Shown: positions 1 through 5,926 of the stretch, piece by piece
Numbering within the stretch: the stretch's first letter is position 1
Layout: every line of letters begins with the position of its first letter
Origin: an uncultured beta proteobacterium
GTDB taxonomy: Bacteria; Pseudomonadota; Gammaproteobacteria; Burkholderiales; Burkholderiaceae
Reading direction: 5' to 3'
DNA length: 8,145 bases
NCBI GenBank assembly: GCA_903938955.1
Contig: CAJAFJ010000728.1
Location: 1 to 8,145 of the forward strand
The notes under the pieces: generated by a model
The model's input: the letters and a program-made list of their open reading frames with translations, nothing else
The model's database searches: none
What the model was told of the DNA's origin: nothing
Made by a program: the position numbers and the translations under genes

Positions 1-1
1 C

Positions 2-340
2 CGCCTCGTGCTGGTGTGGTTTGCGTTGTCCATCGGGGTGGCCATTGCGTCGCCGATCGTCAAGCCGCAAGGGCTCGCGCTGATCTGCACGGGCACCGGC
101 GGCATGAAGCTGCTGGCCCCGTCCGATGACGGTCAACGCGATCCGGGCTGCAACACGCTGGATTGCCCGCTGTGCGGTCTGCTGGGCGCGGCGCCACTGC
201 CGCTAGCGCCAATGAGCCCACTGGGGTCGTTACAAGCCGTCAACGACCTGCCGATAACTCGGCATGCGGCCCACACGGGCCGCCTCACCGCTGCGCCACC
301 GCCGGCGCGCGGGCCTCCTGCGTCGCTTCACGCCATTTAA
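2..340 (+). CDS. DUF2946 protein, 5'-partial; candidate copper-sensing upstream ORF of the PCu(A)C gene
   Basis: The reading frame is open to the left edge of the window, so the true start is probably upstream. The GTG at 8 is only the first internal start. The visible part begins with a hydrophobic stretch typical of DUF2946 N-termini (VWFALSIGVAIASP). It then has Cys27 and Cys48 and a CPLC motif (Cys53/Cys56 counted from the GTG, bases 164-175), and a Pro/Ala-rich C-terminus. Arg-Gly-Pro-Pro lies at bases 308-319, only six codons before the stop. DUF2946 proteins often head copper-related operons. In Bordetella pertussis one of them, CruR, works as a regulatory upstream ORF using CxxC plus a C-terminal RAPP arrest motif. 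The next gene, 172 nt downstream, is a copper chaperone, which fits that role. Family assignment is good. The regulatory role is inferred, and a simple membrane or periplasmic protein of unknown function is the alternative. Confidence 0.8.
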   Translation, partial: RLVLVWFALSIGVAIASPIVKPQGLALICTGTGGMKLLAPSDDGQRDPGCNTLDCPLCGLLGAAPLPLAPMSPLGSLQAVNDLPITRHAAHTGRLTAAPPPARGPPASLHAI

Positions 341-412
341 TCCATGGCTGCGGCTGCTGGCTTGGCCAGTGCGGCGAGTCAGTTTGTTATCCATTGCCGC
401 CGCAGTCCGGGC

Positions 413-443
413 GCCATGGCGAGCCCCTTGACGGGTCCATGGC
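413..443 (+). other. RNA hairpin candidate in the DUF2946-PCu(A)C gap
   Basis: GCCATGG at 413-419 is perfectly complementary to CCATGGC at 437-443. The enclosed loop can form a further CCC/GGG mini-stem (425-427 with 433-435). No T-tract follows, so it is not an intrinsic terminator. It could be part of a leader structure or of a transcription pause between the upstream ORF and the chaperone gene. It may also be chance in GC-rich DNA. Confidence 0.35.
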
Positions 444-460
444 ACGCCGTCCTGCGGCTC

Positions 461-500
461 GCGACCCCCACCTATTCTTGCGACACTCATTATTCACACT
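461..500 (+). promoter_or_regulatory. C-rich, G-poor stretch, possible Rho-loading (rut) site
   Basis: These 40 bases hold 16 C and only 4 G, in a window where G and C are otherwise roughly balanced. Such C>G bubbles are typical of Rho utilisation sites. The stretch lies between a DUF2946 ORF with an arrest-like C-terminus and the chaperone it would control, where Rho-dependent termination is expected under the CruR model. It ends just before the ribosome-binding site of the chaperone gene. Composition alone does not prove Rho activity. Confidence 0.4.
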
Positions 501-512
501 AAGGAAAAAACC

Positions 513-1019
513 ATGAAACTTAAAGCACTCGCCCTTATCGCCGCTCTGGCCTGCGCCAACCTCTATGCCCAAACGGTGGACGTCAAAGATGCCTGGATTC
601 GTACTGCGGTGGCGGGCCAAAAGGCCACCGGCGCTTTCATGAAAATCACCGCCAAAGACGGCGCCAAACTGGTGGCTGCCTTCTCCCCCGCCGCCGGCGT
701 GACGGAAGTGCATGAGATGAAGATGGAAGGCGACATCATGCGCATGCGCGCCGTGCAAGGTGGTCTGGATTTGCCCGCGGGCAAAACCGTGGAACTCAAG
801 CCCGGGGGTTACCACGTCATGTTGATGGATTTGAAAACAGCCTTGCCCAAAGACAGCACCGTGCCCATGACCTTGACCTTCAAAGACGCCAGCGGCACCG
901 AGAGCAAAGTGGAACTCAAGGTGCCGGTGACCACCCTGGCCCCTGGCGGCAAGATGGGCGATATGCCGGCCATGGACCACAGCAAGATGCCGATGAATCA
1001 CAGCATGCACAAGCCCTGA
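513..1019 (+). CDS. Periplasmic copper chaperone PCu(A)C (DUF461 family)
   Basis: A 168-aa secreted protein that binds Cu(I) in the periplasm. In this family it delivers copper, for example to the CuA or CuB centre of cytochrome oxidase, often with Sco proteins. Residues 1-19 are a signal peptide, with likely cleavage at LYA/Q. The copper-site motif is visible: His67, then Met78 after ten residues, then His101-Val-Met103. The spacing from Met78 to His101 is 22 residues, one more than the usual 21, because of an extra residue in the QGGLDLPAG turn. A C-terminal tail from about residue 146 carries six Met and three His and may be an extra copper-binding arm. The start is supported by AAGGA at 501-505, seven bases from ATG. 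It is likely co-transcribed with the DUF2946 ORF upstream. Confidence 0.93.
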   Translation: MKLKALALIAALACANLYAQTVDVKDAWIRTAVAGQKATGAFMKITAKDGAKLVAAFSPAAGVTEVHEMKMEGDIMRMRAVQGGLDLPAGKTVELKPGGYHVMLMDLKTALPKDSTVPMTLTFKDASGTESKVELKVPVTTLAPGGKMGDMPAMDHSKMPMNHSMHKP

Positions 1020-1038
1020 GCGGCGTTATTCAGAATGC

Positions 1039-1049
1039 AGAATGATTCT
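1039..1049. promoter_or_regulatory. Palindrome abutting a candidate -35 box, possible operator
   Basis: AGAATGATTCT is a perfect 5-1-5 inverted repeat. A second, smaller one (ATTCAGAAT, 1028-1036) lies just upstream. It directly abuts the candidate -35 element of the receptor operon. The AATnATT core recalls a Fur box, but the flanks do not match the Fur consensus, so I do not name a regulator. Confidence 0.35.
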
Positions 1050-1078
1050 TTGAAAGAGTTTTTAGCTTGGATTATGAA
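1050..1078 (+). promoter_or_regulatory. Candidate sigma70 promoter for the DUF2946-receptor operon
   Basis: TTGAAA at 1050-1055 matches 5 of 6 bases of the -35 consensus. TATGAA at 1073-1078 matches 4 of 6 bases of the -10 consensus, with an optimal 17-base spacer. The local sequence is AT-rich relative to its surroundings. Transcription would begin near 1085 and leave about 118 nt of leader before the DUF2946 ATG. This is the best candidate by eye in the 183-nt gap; a TTGACC at 1161 has no convincing -10 partner. Confidence 0.45.
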
Positions 1079-1130
1079 ATCAGTAAAAACTCGGATTCAA
1101 AGATTCACCGCGTCTGTTTTTCATGCGACT

Positions 1131-1155
1131 ATCACGCCTCTTGTCACTGCGTGAT
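1131..1155 (+). other. Leader hairpin candidate upstream of DUF2946
   Basis: ATCACGC (1131-1137) and GCGTGAT (1149-1155) form a perfect 7-bp stem with an 11-nt loop. It lies in the expected 5' leader of the operon, 47 nt before the DUF2946 start. No T-run follows. It could be an RNA structure or a DNA dyad for a regulator; its role is unknown. Confidence 0.35.
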
Positions 1156-1202
1156 CGCCGTTGACCCTCAAAAAGCCGTAACGCAACTTTGCCATCTCAC
1201 TG

Positions 1203-1604
1203 ATGCTGTCTAAGCCCATCAACACCTCGTTACAGCGCCGTTTGGCGCTGTGGCTGCTGGTGCTGGCCACCGTGTTCGGGGCGCTGGCTCCCACGCTGTC
1301 GCACGCACTGGTGTTGGCGCGGGGTGAGTCGGCGCCGATGATGGAGGTTTGCACCAGCACCGGCATGAGTTGGGCGGCCAACGCGGCTGCACCGGATTCC
1401 CCAGGCGGGCATGAATCGGCACCCTCGCTGAAAAGTTGCCCGTTTTGCCTGCTCGCCCTTGACCGTGCCGCGCCGCCGCCTCCGTCGGTTCACTTCTTCG
1501 ACGTGTCCGGCGCCTACGCGTCGCCCACGATCCGGCCGACATTCTTCTATGTCACGCCGTTCGCGCTCACGCCGCCATTGCGCGGCCCGCCCCATCTCTC
1601 TTGA
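1203..1604 (+). CDS. DUF2946 protein; candidate CruR-like copper-sensing arrest ORF heading the receptor operon
   Basis: A 133-aa protein. The N-terminus is a signal or anchor sequence (RRLALWLLVLATVFGALAPTLSHA, about residues 12-35), typical of DUF2946. Cys50 is followed by a CPFC motif (Cys79/Cys82, bases 1437-1448). The C-terminus reads PPLRGPPHLS, with Arg127-Gly-Pro-Pro130 at bases 1581-1592, three codons before the stop. In Bordetella pertussis CruR, the first gene of the bfrG TonB-transporter operon, copper binding to a nascent CxxC relieves arrest at a C-terminal RAPP, and Rho then terminates before the second gene. Here the next gene is likewise a TonB-dependent receptor, 78 nt downstream. 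ATG 1203 is the first start after an in-frame stop at 1179, and no clear Shine-Dalgarno precedes it. Family assignment is strong; the arrest role is inferred, with RGPP in place of RAPP. Confidence 0.85.
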   Translation: MLSKPINTSLQRRLALWLLVLATVFGALAPTLSHALVLARGESAPMMEVCTSTGMSWAANAAAPDSPGGHESAPSLKSCPFCLLALDRAAPPPPSVHFFDVSGAYASPTIRPTFFYVTPFALTPPLRGPPHLS

Positions 1605-1640
1605 ACTACTAAATTAATAGCGCCCCCGCATTTTTTATAT
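1590..1640 (+). promoter_or_regulatory. C-rich, G-poor stretch across the end of DUF2946, possible Rho-loading site
   Basis: These 51 bases contain 16 C and 4 G. The stretch begins inside the arrest-like RGPP codons and runs through the stop into the gap before the receptor gene. In a CruR-type mechanism this segment would be masked by a stalled ribosome without copper and exposed to Rho with copper. It includes two C-runs around 1590-1600 and 1621-1629. Only composition and position support it. Confidence 0.4.
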
Positions 1641-1662
1641 GCGTTACAGGCGTATTGGCTTA
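1605..1662 (+). repeat. Degenerate copy of a short interspersed repeat (copy 1)
   Basis: It begins right after the DUF2946 stop. Blocks shared with the copy at 7306-7363 (opposite orientation) are ACTAC, then 5 nt, then TAATAGC, then about 26 nt, then AGGC and an ATT-containing end. A small hairpin, CGCAT/ATGCG (1627-1631 with 1639-1643), occupies the middle. From memory, Comamonadaceae genomes carry many copies of a repeat of this shape, with an ATAGC block, a central GCG...CGC dyad and an AGAGGC block. The region is AT-rich compared with its surroundings. Confidence 0.5.
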
Positions 1663-1682
1663 CTATTTTCTTGAGAATTTTC

Positions 1683-4004
1683 ATGTTGAAGAATCGTGTT
1701 TCCGTGGGCGCGTCTTGTCGCCTGCTTCCCCTTGTTGGCGCTTTGGCGCTGATCCCTGTCTTTAGCCTGGCCCAGGGCGTGGCCACTGAGGCGCAACTCA
1801 ACACCATCAGCGTGACCGAGACGCGTGCCCAGCTCGACCCCACCCTGCCCAACAGCACCGCCACGCGCACGGCAGAGCAGCTGCGCGAACAAAATATCTT
1901 TAACGCCGAAGACGTCGCCACCACCCTGCCCAGCACCACCGTGCGCAAGCGCTACTTTGGCGACCGTAATTCCAATATCGGCGGGCGCAGCTTTGGGGTG
2001 CTGCAACCGGGCCGGGCCCTGGTGTACCTGGACGGGTATCTGATTTCCAACTTCCTGGGCCGCTTTGATGCGCCGCGCTGGAACATTGTCAATATCGAAT
2101 CGATTGAGCGCATCGACGCGCTTTACGGTCCGTACTCCGCCATTTACCCGGGCAACTCGATTGGCACCACGCTGGCCATTTCCGAGCGCAAGCCCACGGG
2201 GCTGGAGGCGTCGGCCAGCCTCAAGTACAACCACCAGTCGTTCAGCGAGTACGGCAGTTCGGCGGACTATGCCGGCACGATGCTGTCGGCGCGGCTGGCC
2301 TCGCGGCTGGACTCCGGCCTGTGGTTTTCACTGGGCGTGCAGCACCAGGACAGCGAGGGCCACCCCATGGGCTACGCCAACGCCGTGCGCGGAGTGACTG
2401 CCAACGCATTTGCCGCCCCGACATCGGGCACCGCGGTGACCGGCATCCGCTATGACAAAGACCCCCAAAGCCGCGACCGCGCGGTGTTTGGCGCCACCAG
2501 CATCGACCATTCGGTGCAGGACACGCTCAATGTGCGCATGGGCTACGACATTTCACCGACCCAATCCATCGAAGGCCGGGTCTCTTCCTGGCGCAGCGAC
2601 AGCACGGTGCGCAACCAGACCGACCTGCGCGATGCGGCGGGCAACCCGGTCTGGAGCGGGGTGGTGCACGATGGCGTCAACCGCTTCACCTTGCCCGCCA
2701 ACAGCTTTGCCCCCAGCCAGCGCGACGAGCTGCACCAGCAACTGGGCCTGACCTGGAAGACCCGCCACGCCACCGGCTGGAATGCCTCCGTCGTGGTGAC
2801 CGACTATGAAATCCAGAGCGACGCCAACCGCCAGGCCAGCACGGCGGACCCGCTGGCGGCTTTGGGCGGCGCGGGCACCGTCACGCGCCGCGACGGCACG
2901 GGCTGGAACACCTTTGAAGTGCAAAGCACCTACACGCCAAGCCAGGGCGACTTTGGCGATGGCAAGCACGCACTTACCTTCGGTCTGCACCGCAACCAGT
3001 ACCAGTTGCACAACGTGGTGAACAATGCCACCGACTGGCGCAATACAGAAACCACGCTCAACCAGAGCTATGACGGCAAGACCACCATCACCGCGTTGTA
3101 CGCGCAAGACGCCTGGAAGCTGACCCCGGACCTGTTGTTGACCGCTGGCGTGCGCATGGAGCGTTTTGAGTCGTCTGACGGCGCGCAATTCTTCGCGGGC
3201 TCGCCCGCCGTGCAGACCGCCTATGCGACGCGCACGCTCAGCGAGGCCAGCCCCAAACTGTCACTGGCCTGGACCGCGGCCGACGACCTGTTGCTGCGCG
3301 CCAGCCTGGGCCGGGGGGTGCGCTTTCCCAATGTGGACGAGCTGTTCAATGGCACCAAAACAGGCAGCAACATCACCACCAGCGACCCTCATCTGCGCCC
3401 TGAAATTTCCGACTCCATGGAGCTGTCCGCCGAAAAATACTGGGACCAGCACACGCTGCGCGCCAGCTTCTTTCGCGATGACGTGACGGACACCATCCTG
3501 CGCCAGACCGACAGCACGGTCACGCCCAGCGTGACCCGCGTGAGCAACGTGGACCGGGTGCTGACCCAGGGCATCGAGCTGGTGTGGCAGTCGCGCGACG
3601 TGCTCATTCACGGGCTGGACATCGGTGGCAGCGCCACGTTCACGCAGGCCACGGTCAAGGCCAATGCCGCCAACCCCGCGCAAGTGGGCAAGGCCTGGTT
3701 GCGCATTCCCAAACAGCGCTACGCCGTGCAGGCCAGTTACCGCCCCAACGCCGCATGGTTGTTGGGCGCGTCCTGGCGTTTCTCGGGCCGGCAGTTCAAC
3801 ACGGAGCTGAATGTGGATGACAATCCGGACACCTATGGCGGCACCTCCCGCGTCAACCAGCTTGACCTGAAGGCCGCCTGGAAGTTTGCCCGGGGCTGGG
3901 AGTGGGGCGCTGGCATCAACAACGTGACCAATAATGCCGCCTGGCAGGGACACAGCATGCCGCAGCGCTCCATTCAGACCGAGCTGCGTTACAGCCTGAA
4001 ATAA
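1683..4004 (+). CDS. TonB-dependent outer-membrane receptor, probably for copper or a copper complex
   Basis: A 773-aa receptor that uses TonB energy to bring a scarce substrate across the outer membrane. Residues 1-30 form a signal peptide (cleavage near SLA/Q). A TonB-box-like segment, TISVTE, lies at 41-46. The plug spans roughly 55-170 and ends in the typical IERIDALYGPYSAIYPGNSIG segment; the rest is a 22-strand-type barrel. The mature protein has no cysteine by my reading, and short His/Met pairs (GHPMG, GHSMP) are the only metal-like motifs. It ends in YSLK, not the usual terminal aromatic residue. ATG 1683 is preferred over the in-frame TTG at 1671 because GAG (1673-1675) is well placed as a weak ribosome-binding site. 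TonB follows after 13 nt. Copper as substrate is inferred from the DUF2946 and PCu(A)C neighbours; an iron or other chelate remains possible. Confidence 0.9.
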   Translation: MLKNRVSVGASCRLLPLVGALALIPVFSLAQGVATEAQLNTISVTETRAQLDPTLPNSTATRTAEQLREQNIFNAEDVATTLPSTTVRKRYFGDRNSNIGGRSFGVLQPGRALVYLDGYLISNFLGRFDAPRWNIVNIESIERIDALYGPYSAIYPGNSIGTTLAISERKPTGLEASASLKYNHQSFSEYGSSADYAGTMLSARLASRLDSGLWFSLGVQHQDSEGHPMGYANAVRGVTANAFAAPTSGTAVTGIRYDKDPQSRDRAVFGATSIDHSVQDTLNVRMGYDISPTQSIEGRVSSWRSDSTVRNQTDLRDAAGNPVWSGVVHDGVNRFTLPANSFAPSQRDELHQQLGLTWKTRHATGWNASVVVTDYEIQSDANRQASTADPLAALGGAGTVTRRDGTGWNTFEVQSTYTPSQGDFGDGKHALTFGLHRNQYQLHNVVNNATDWRNTETTLNQSYDGKTTITALYAQDAWKLTPDLLLTAGVRMERFESSDGAQFFAGSPAVQTAYATRTLSEASPKLSLAWTAADDLLLRASLGRGVRFPNVDELFNGTKTGSNITTSDPHLRPEISDSMELSAEKYWDQHTLRASFFRDDVTDTILRQTDSTVTPSVTRVSNVDRVLTQGIELVWQSRDVLIHGLDIGGSATFTQATVKANAANPAQVGKAWLRIPKQRYAVQASYRPNAAWLLGASWRFSGRQFNTELNVDDNPDTYGGTSRVNQLDLKAAWKFARGWEWGAGINNVTNNAAWQGHSMPQRSIQTELRYSLK

Positions 4005-4017
4005 GAGGAGTATTTGC

Positions 4018-4692
4018 ATGACGACCAGAGCCGCACCACGGGCTTCATTGCAGCGCCATCTCGTCATTGCCGGTGGCGTGGTGCTGTTCCATGTGGCGGC
4101 GTTGTGGGCGCTACAAACGGGCTTGATCCAGCGCGTGGTGGAGGTGCTGGTGCCGGTGGCGTTGCTCAGTGACTTCATTGAGCCGTCCCAACCCAAAGTG
4201 GCACCACCGCCGCCGATGCCGCCCAAGGCCGTGACGCAAGCCGCGCCCCGCAAGGTGGCCGCTGCGCTGCCACCCCCGCCGATGCCGCTGGCCATTGCCG
4301 ACCCAACGCCCGCGCCCAACGCCCCGACGGGCGTGGTGGCGCAGCCCAAACCGTTACCGCCCATCGCCGCCCCGGTGGCGGTAGCCCCGGCCCCGGTGGC
4401 CGCGCCCAAAGTCGAGTTGCCGTCCAGCGATGCCGATTACCTGCAAAATCCCAAACCCGCTTACCCGGCCATGAGCAAACGCCTGGGCGAGCAGGGCAAG
4501 GTGATCGTGCGGGTGCTGATTGGCGTCGATGGCACGGCGCAAAAGGCGGAGATTCGCCAGTCCAGCGGTTTTGATCGAATCGATCAGGCCGCCCTGGCCA
4601 CCACCCAGCGCTGGCGCTACTTGCCCGGCAAGCGTGGCGGCGTGGCGGAAGCCATGTGGTTTAACGTGCCTATTAATTTTGTTTTGGAGTAA
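4018..4692 (+). CDS. tonB: Energy transducer TonB
   Basis: A 224-aa inner-membrane protein that carries proton-motive energy from ExbB-ExbD to the outer-membrane receptor. One N-terminal membrane segment (about 15-33) contains His25, at the position of the functionally important transmembrane His in this family. It is followed by a Pro/Ala-rich periplasmic linker (about 55-140) with repeated PPPPMP and PAPVAAP units. The C-terminal TonB domain (about 140-224) has the hallmark YPAMSKRLGEQGKVIVRV stretch and WRYLPGKRGG. A strong ribosome-binding site, GAGGAG (4005-4010), lies seven bases before ATG and overlaps nothing. It sits between the receptor and exbB, so it is probably dedicated to this receptor and separate from the housekeeping TonB. 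Confidence 0.95.
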   Translation: MTTRAAPRASLQRHLVIAGGVVLFHVAALWALQTGLIQRVVEVLVPVALLSDFIEPSQPKVAPPPPMPPKAVTQAAPRKVAAALPPPPMPLAIADPTPAPNAPTGVVAQPKPLPPIAAPVAVAPAPVAAPKVELPSSDADYLQNPKPAYPAMSKRLGEQGKVIVRVLIGVDGTAQKAEIRQSSGFDRIDQAALATTQRWRYLPGKRGGVAEAMWFNVPINFVLE

Positions 4693-4698
4693 GCGTTC

Positions 4699-5427
4699 AT
4701 GAATTCGCAATCCGGTCTTTTATCCCTTTGGACCCAGGGCGACGTCGTTACCCGCACGGTCGCGTTACTGTTGCTGGGCATGTCGCTGGCCTCGTGGATG
4801 GTCATCATCCTCAAAACCCTGGGCCTGCGTCAGATGGCCAAAGACGCAAAGTTGATCGAAAAATTCTGGCACGCCCGCGACTTTGCCGACGGGCTGGCGC
4901 AACTCGGTGGTGACGCCAGCAACCCGTTTCTGCAACTCGCCCTGAAAGGCCAGGAAGCCAATGCCCACCTGCTGCCGCAAAGCGGCGACCGGGAGTTGAT
5001 TGACTCGCTGGACCGCAACGACTGGGTCACGCGCAGTCTGCGCAGTTCGATGGACGAAGCCACGGCGCAGCTGCAGTCGGGGCTGGCGGTGCTGGCCTCG
5101 GTGGGCTCCACCGCGCCGTTTGTCGGCCTGTTCGGCACGGTGTGGGGCATTTACCACGCGCTGCTGGCGATCGGCCTGTCGGGTCAATCGACCATCGACA
5201 AAGTGGCCGGTCCGATTGGCGAGGCGCTGATCATGACCGCACTGGGGCTGGCGGTGGCGATTCCCGCCGTGCTGGGCTACAACGCGCTGGTGCGTGGCAA
5301 CAAGGGCGTGCTGATCAAGCTCAACCGCTTTGCCTACGACCTGCACGCGCTGTTTGTGACCGGCTCGCGCGTGGGCTCCAACGGCGCCTTCACCAGCGGC
5401 AACGTGTTGCCTATCCGTAAAGGCTGA
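4699..5427 (+). CDS. exbB: ExbB, proton-channel subunit of the TonB motor (MotA/TolQ/ExbB family)
   Basis: A 242-aa inner-membrane protein, close to the usual ExbB length. It has three membrane segments: about 17-39, 129-152 and 172-194. The conserved core LASVGSTAPFVGLFGTVWGI occupies 132-151. Thr147, Glu175 and Thr180 fall where the channel-lining Thr148, Glu176 and Thr181 of E. coli ExbB lie, which suggests a functional proton path. GGAG at 4686-4689, inside the last codons of tonB, is nine bases from ATG. Only six bases separate the two genes, so translation is probably coupled. It forms the pentameric part of the motor with ExbD. Confidence 0.95.
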   Translation: MNSQSGLLSLWTQGDVVTRTVALLLLGMSLASWMVIILKTLGLRQMAKDAKLIEKFWHARDFADGLAQLGGDASNPFLQLALKGQEANAHLLPQSGDRELIDSLDRNDWVTRSLRSSMDEATAQLQSGLAVLASVGSTAPFVGLFGTVWGIYHALLAIGLSGQSTIDKVAGPIGEALIMTALGLAVAIPAVLGYNALVRGNKGVLIKLNRFAYDLHALFVTGSRVGSNGAFTSGNVLPIRKG

Positions 5428-5432
5428 TCACC

Positions 5433-5843
5433 ATGGCTTTCGGAACCCAAGACGACAGCGATGAGGTGATGAACGAGATCAACATGACGCCGCTGGTGGA
5501 CGTGATGCTGGTGCTGCTCATCATCTTCATCATCACCGTGCCGGTGATGAAACACGCGGTCAACATCGACCTGCCGCGCGCATCCAACGTGGTGCAAGAC
5601 GCCAAGCCCGAAACCATCCGCCTGAGTGTGGATGCCAAGGGCGCCTACTACTGGAACGAAGCGCCGCTGGCGGACGCCGATCTCGGCCCGCAACTCAGCG
5701 CCGCAGCCGTCAAACAACCGCAGCCTGAGCTGCACATTCGCGGTGACAAGGCGGTGCGGTATGAACGCGTGGCGCAAGTTATGGCGGCGGCGCAGCAGGC
5801 GGGCTTGAAAAAAATCGGCTTCATCACCGAGCCGGCGAAATGA
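5433..5843 (+). CDS. exbD: ExbD, biopolymer transport subunit
   Basis: A 136-aa protein with a short cytoplasmic N-terminus, one membrane segment (about 21-42, PLVDVMLVLLIIFIITVPVM) and a periplasmic domain. Asp23 in PLVDVML is the proton-carrying aspartate conserved in ExbD and TolR (Asp25 in E. coli ExbD). The periplasmic part carries the family's IRGDKAVRYERVAQVMAAAQQAGL region. It starts five bases after exbB, with AAAGG (5418-5422) ten bases upstream of ATG. It completes the TonB-ExbB-ExbD set of this operon. Confidence 0.95.
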   Translation: MAFGTQDDSDEVMNEINMTPLVDVMLVLLIIFIITVPVMKHAVNIDLPRASNVVQDAKPETIRLSVDAKGAYYWNEAPLADADLGPQLSAAAVKQPQPELHIRGDKAVRYERVAQVMAAAQQAGLKKIGFITEPAK

Positions 5844-5926
5844 GTGGCCCCGGCCAGCTAGACGCTGTTCGCTCCGGCGCAAGCCGTGGCGATGTCTGTT
5901 CTCCAAATGATTTTTTAGAGGTTGAA

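Noticed and set aside
163..516. Plus-strand open frame overlapping the DUF2946 end and the gap to PCu(A)C
   Set aside because: It is out of frame with the DUF2946 ORF and resembles no family; it is open because of high GC content.
387..1010. Minus-strand open frame (207 codons) antisense to PCu(A)C
   Set aside because: The plus-strand product has a signal peptide and copper motif. The His-rich appearance of the minus frame comes from reversed Met codons (CAT).
1039..1049. Fur box
   Set aside because: Only the AATnATT core agrees; the outer bases of the Fur consensus are absent, so iron control cannot be claimed.
1074..1154. Small ORF (26 codons, MKSVKTRIQRF...) in the leader before DUF2946
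   Set aside because: It has no convincing ribosome-binding site, and its start would overlap the candidate -10 box, so it would not be in the transcript.
1161..1190. Promoter with TTGACC as -35
   Set aside because: No acceptable -10 element occurs at 16-18 bases downstream.
3261..4409. Long minus-strand open frame (382 codons) across the receptor end and tonB
   Set aside because: It is antisense to two confidently identified genes, its composition is low-complexity Gly/Ala/Thr from the reversed Pro-rich linker, and it matches no family I recognise.
5840..5926. N-terminal extension of the propeller gene to the ATG overlapping the exbD stop
   Set aside because: It would add 29 hydrophilic residues ahead of a clear signal peptide that has its own ribosome-binding site.
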